From positions 1 through 5,767 of the forward strand of contig CAJGCV010000107.1 in assembly GCA_904501915.1 (NCBI GenBank): a stretch of DNA of 5,767 nt. Direction: 5' to 3'. The stretch comes from an uncultured Akkermansia sp. Lineage in GTDB: Bacteria; Verrucomicrobiota; Verrucomicrobiia; Verrucomicrobiales; Akkermansiaceae. The notes under the pieces were generated by a model that was not told the origin of the DNA, ran no database searches, and was given only the letters and a program-made list of their open reading frames with translations. Position numbers and translations under genes: made by a program. The first letter of the stretch is position 1; each line of letters begins with the position of its first letter. Below are positions 5,254-5,767 of this stretch, in pieces.

Positions 5254-5626
5254 TCCCGTTTGTAACAATGAAATGTGGTATGTGGTCCTGTACTGCGCGT
5301 TATCCTGGCTGTTGTTTTCACTGGCATTCTGGCTGGCAGACCGGCAGAAACGCAAGAAGGAAGCCATGGTTGCCGGGTTGCTCAATCTGGTGCTCGTATC
5401 TGTGCTGAACATGCTTGGTACATTTGCGCTGGAGGCTATGCAAAGCGGCGTTGAAATGGCCGCAGGCTTCCAGATTGCAGGCGTCCTCATCTGTTCCATG
5501 GCGGTTTCGCGTGTACTGCAGATGCAGGGCTGGCTGCGCACCTGGCTGGCAGGGCTGCTGGGAATGCTGGGGTACCTGTTGTGTGGAGTGATTCTGGCGT
5601 GGTTCATGCTGCAGCAGCTGAATTAA
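5249..5626 (+). CDS. Small integral membrane protein with four predicted helices, unknown function
   Basis: The 125-residue frame is strongly hydrophobic. Predicted membrane segments are about 11-30, 41-61, 70-90 and 98-121. The only strongly charged loop is DRQKRKKE (31-38), between helices 1 and 2. By the positive-inside rule it is probably cytoplasmic, which puts both termini outside. No signal peptidase site, catalytic residues or recognisable family signature is visible. The protein ends WFMLQQLN. The start is uncertain: ATG at 5249 is the longest, but a -10-like TATGAT overlaps it, and the ATG at 5273 (MWYVVLYCALSW) places the first helix at the N-terminus. Neither has a clear Shine-Dalgarno. 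The gene is divergent from xerC and followed by AT-richer DNA with an inverted repeat. I do not recognise it. Confidence 0.7.
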   Translation: MIPVCNNEMWYVVLYCALSWLLFSLAFWLADRQKRKKEAMVAGLLNLVLVSVLNMLGTFALEAMQSGVEMAAGFQIAGVLICSMAVSRVLQMQGWLRTWLAGLLGMLGYLLCGVILAWFMLQQLN

Positions 5627-5678
5627 GGGGTCTGTTTCAAATCTGCTGGTAAAAATAGGTAAAATAGAGCATACTTGA

Positions 5679-5723
5679 GGGCATAGAGTTAGGATGGCTA
5701 TGAAGCAGATATTCTCTATGCCC
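5679..5723. repeat. 10-bp inverted repeat with a 25-nt spacer
   Basis: GGGCATAGAG (5679-5688) and CTCTATGCCC (5714-5723) are perfect inverted copies. The loop holds the ATG of a short frame (5694-5729: MAMKQIFSMPH, stop). The right arm ends 12 bases before another ATG in the same frame (5736) that runs off the window. There is no T-tract after it, so it is not a standard terminator. It could be a recombinase or transposase binding site, or an RNA hairpin controlling translation of the downstream frame. Confidence 0.55.
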
Positions 5724-5735
5724 CATTGAGAACAA

Positions 5736-5767
5736 ATGCTTAACCAAGTGCTTGCACCTGCTACAGA
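5736..5767 (+). CDS. Possible start of a gene truncated by the window end
   Basis: An ATG at 5736-5738 opens a frame, MLNQVLAPAT, that continues beyond the edge. Only ten full codons are visible, so neither function nor reality can be judged. The surrounding 141 bases after the membrane protein gene are about 42% GC, lower than the neighbouring genes look, which would fit an insertion sequence with its transposase starting here. That is speculation. The nearest purine-rich stretch is GAGAAC at about 5728-5733. Confidence 0.2.
   Translation, partial: MLNQVLAPAT

Noticed and set aside
5242..5607. 121-codon minus-strand frame opposite the small membrane protein
   Set aside because: The plus-strand frame has four well-spaced hydrophobic helices and a positively charged loop; the minus frame is Ser/Pro/Thr-rich and fits no pattern.
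1..5767. CRISPR array, retron or toxin-antitoxin system
   Set aside because: No regularly spaced direct repeats, no reverse transcriptase motif, and the RHH-like fragment has no toxin partner in view.

Overview
The window looks like an ordinary chromosomal stretch from a bacterium of moderate-to-high GC, most likely in the Verrucomicrobiota (Akkermansia-like). That placement is inference. It rests on a 43-residue, very basic GQQH-type protein, on a membrane-anchored TPR-like family with a 'FALGGLR...AAEML...W' signature that I associate with this part of the tree, and on weak or absent Shine-Dalgarno sequences. No 16S rRNA or other phylogenetic marker is present.

Layout from left to right: (1) 2-244, the C-terminal end of a probable ribbon-helix-helix DNA-binding protein, truncated by the window edge. 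(2) 251-346, a short broken remnant of an ISAs1/H-repeat transposase that has no start codon. (3) 409-479, tRNA-Gly(UCC) on the minus strand, with a strong intrinsic terminator at 371-403. (4) 480-649, a divergent intergenic region with a hairpin and a good sigma70-type promoter. (5) 650-2056, an intact MBL-fold/beta-CASP nuclease followed by a terminator at 2062-2096. (6) 2123-2254, the small basic protein on the minus strand. (7) 2255-2410, a divergent promoter region. (8) 2411-3331, a PanE/ApbA-type 2-dehydropantoate 2-reductase, overlapping by ATGA with (9) 3328-4221, an uncharacterised membrane-anchored TPR-like protein. (10) 4218-5141, a XerC-type tyrosine recombinase on the minus strand, convergent with gene 9 so that their stop codons overlap. 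(11) 5142-5248, a divergent promoter region. (12) 5249-5626, a small four-helix membrane protein. (13) 5627-5767, AT-richer DNA with a long-arm inverted repeat and an open frame running off the window, possibly the edge of a mobile element.

The genes do not form one pathway. The transcription units inferred are: the nuclease alone; panE plus the TPR-like gene, translationally coupled; and xerC, the small basic protein gene and the tRNA each alone on the minus strand. I see no convincing undescribed multi-gene system. The points most worth a second look are the transposase scrap beside the tRNA, the 43-aa basic protein, the leaderless-type promoter geometry at two genes, the uncharacterised TPR-like protein coupled to panE, and the inverted repeat at the right edge.
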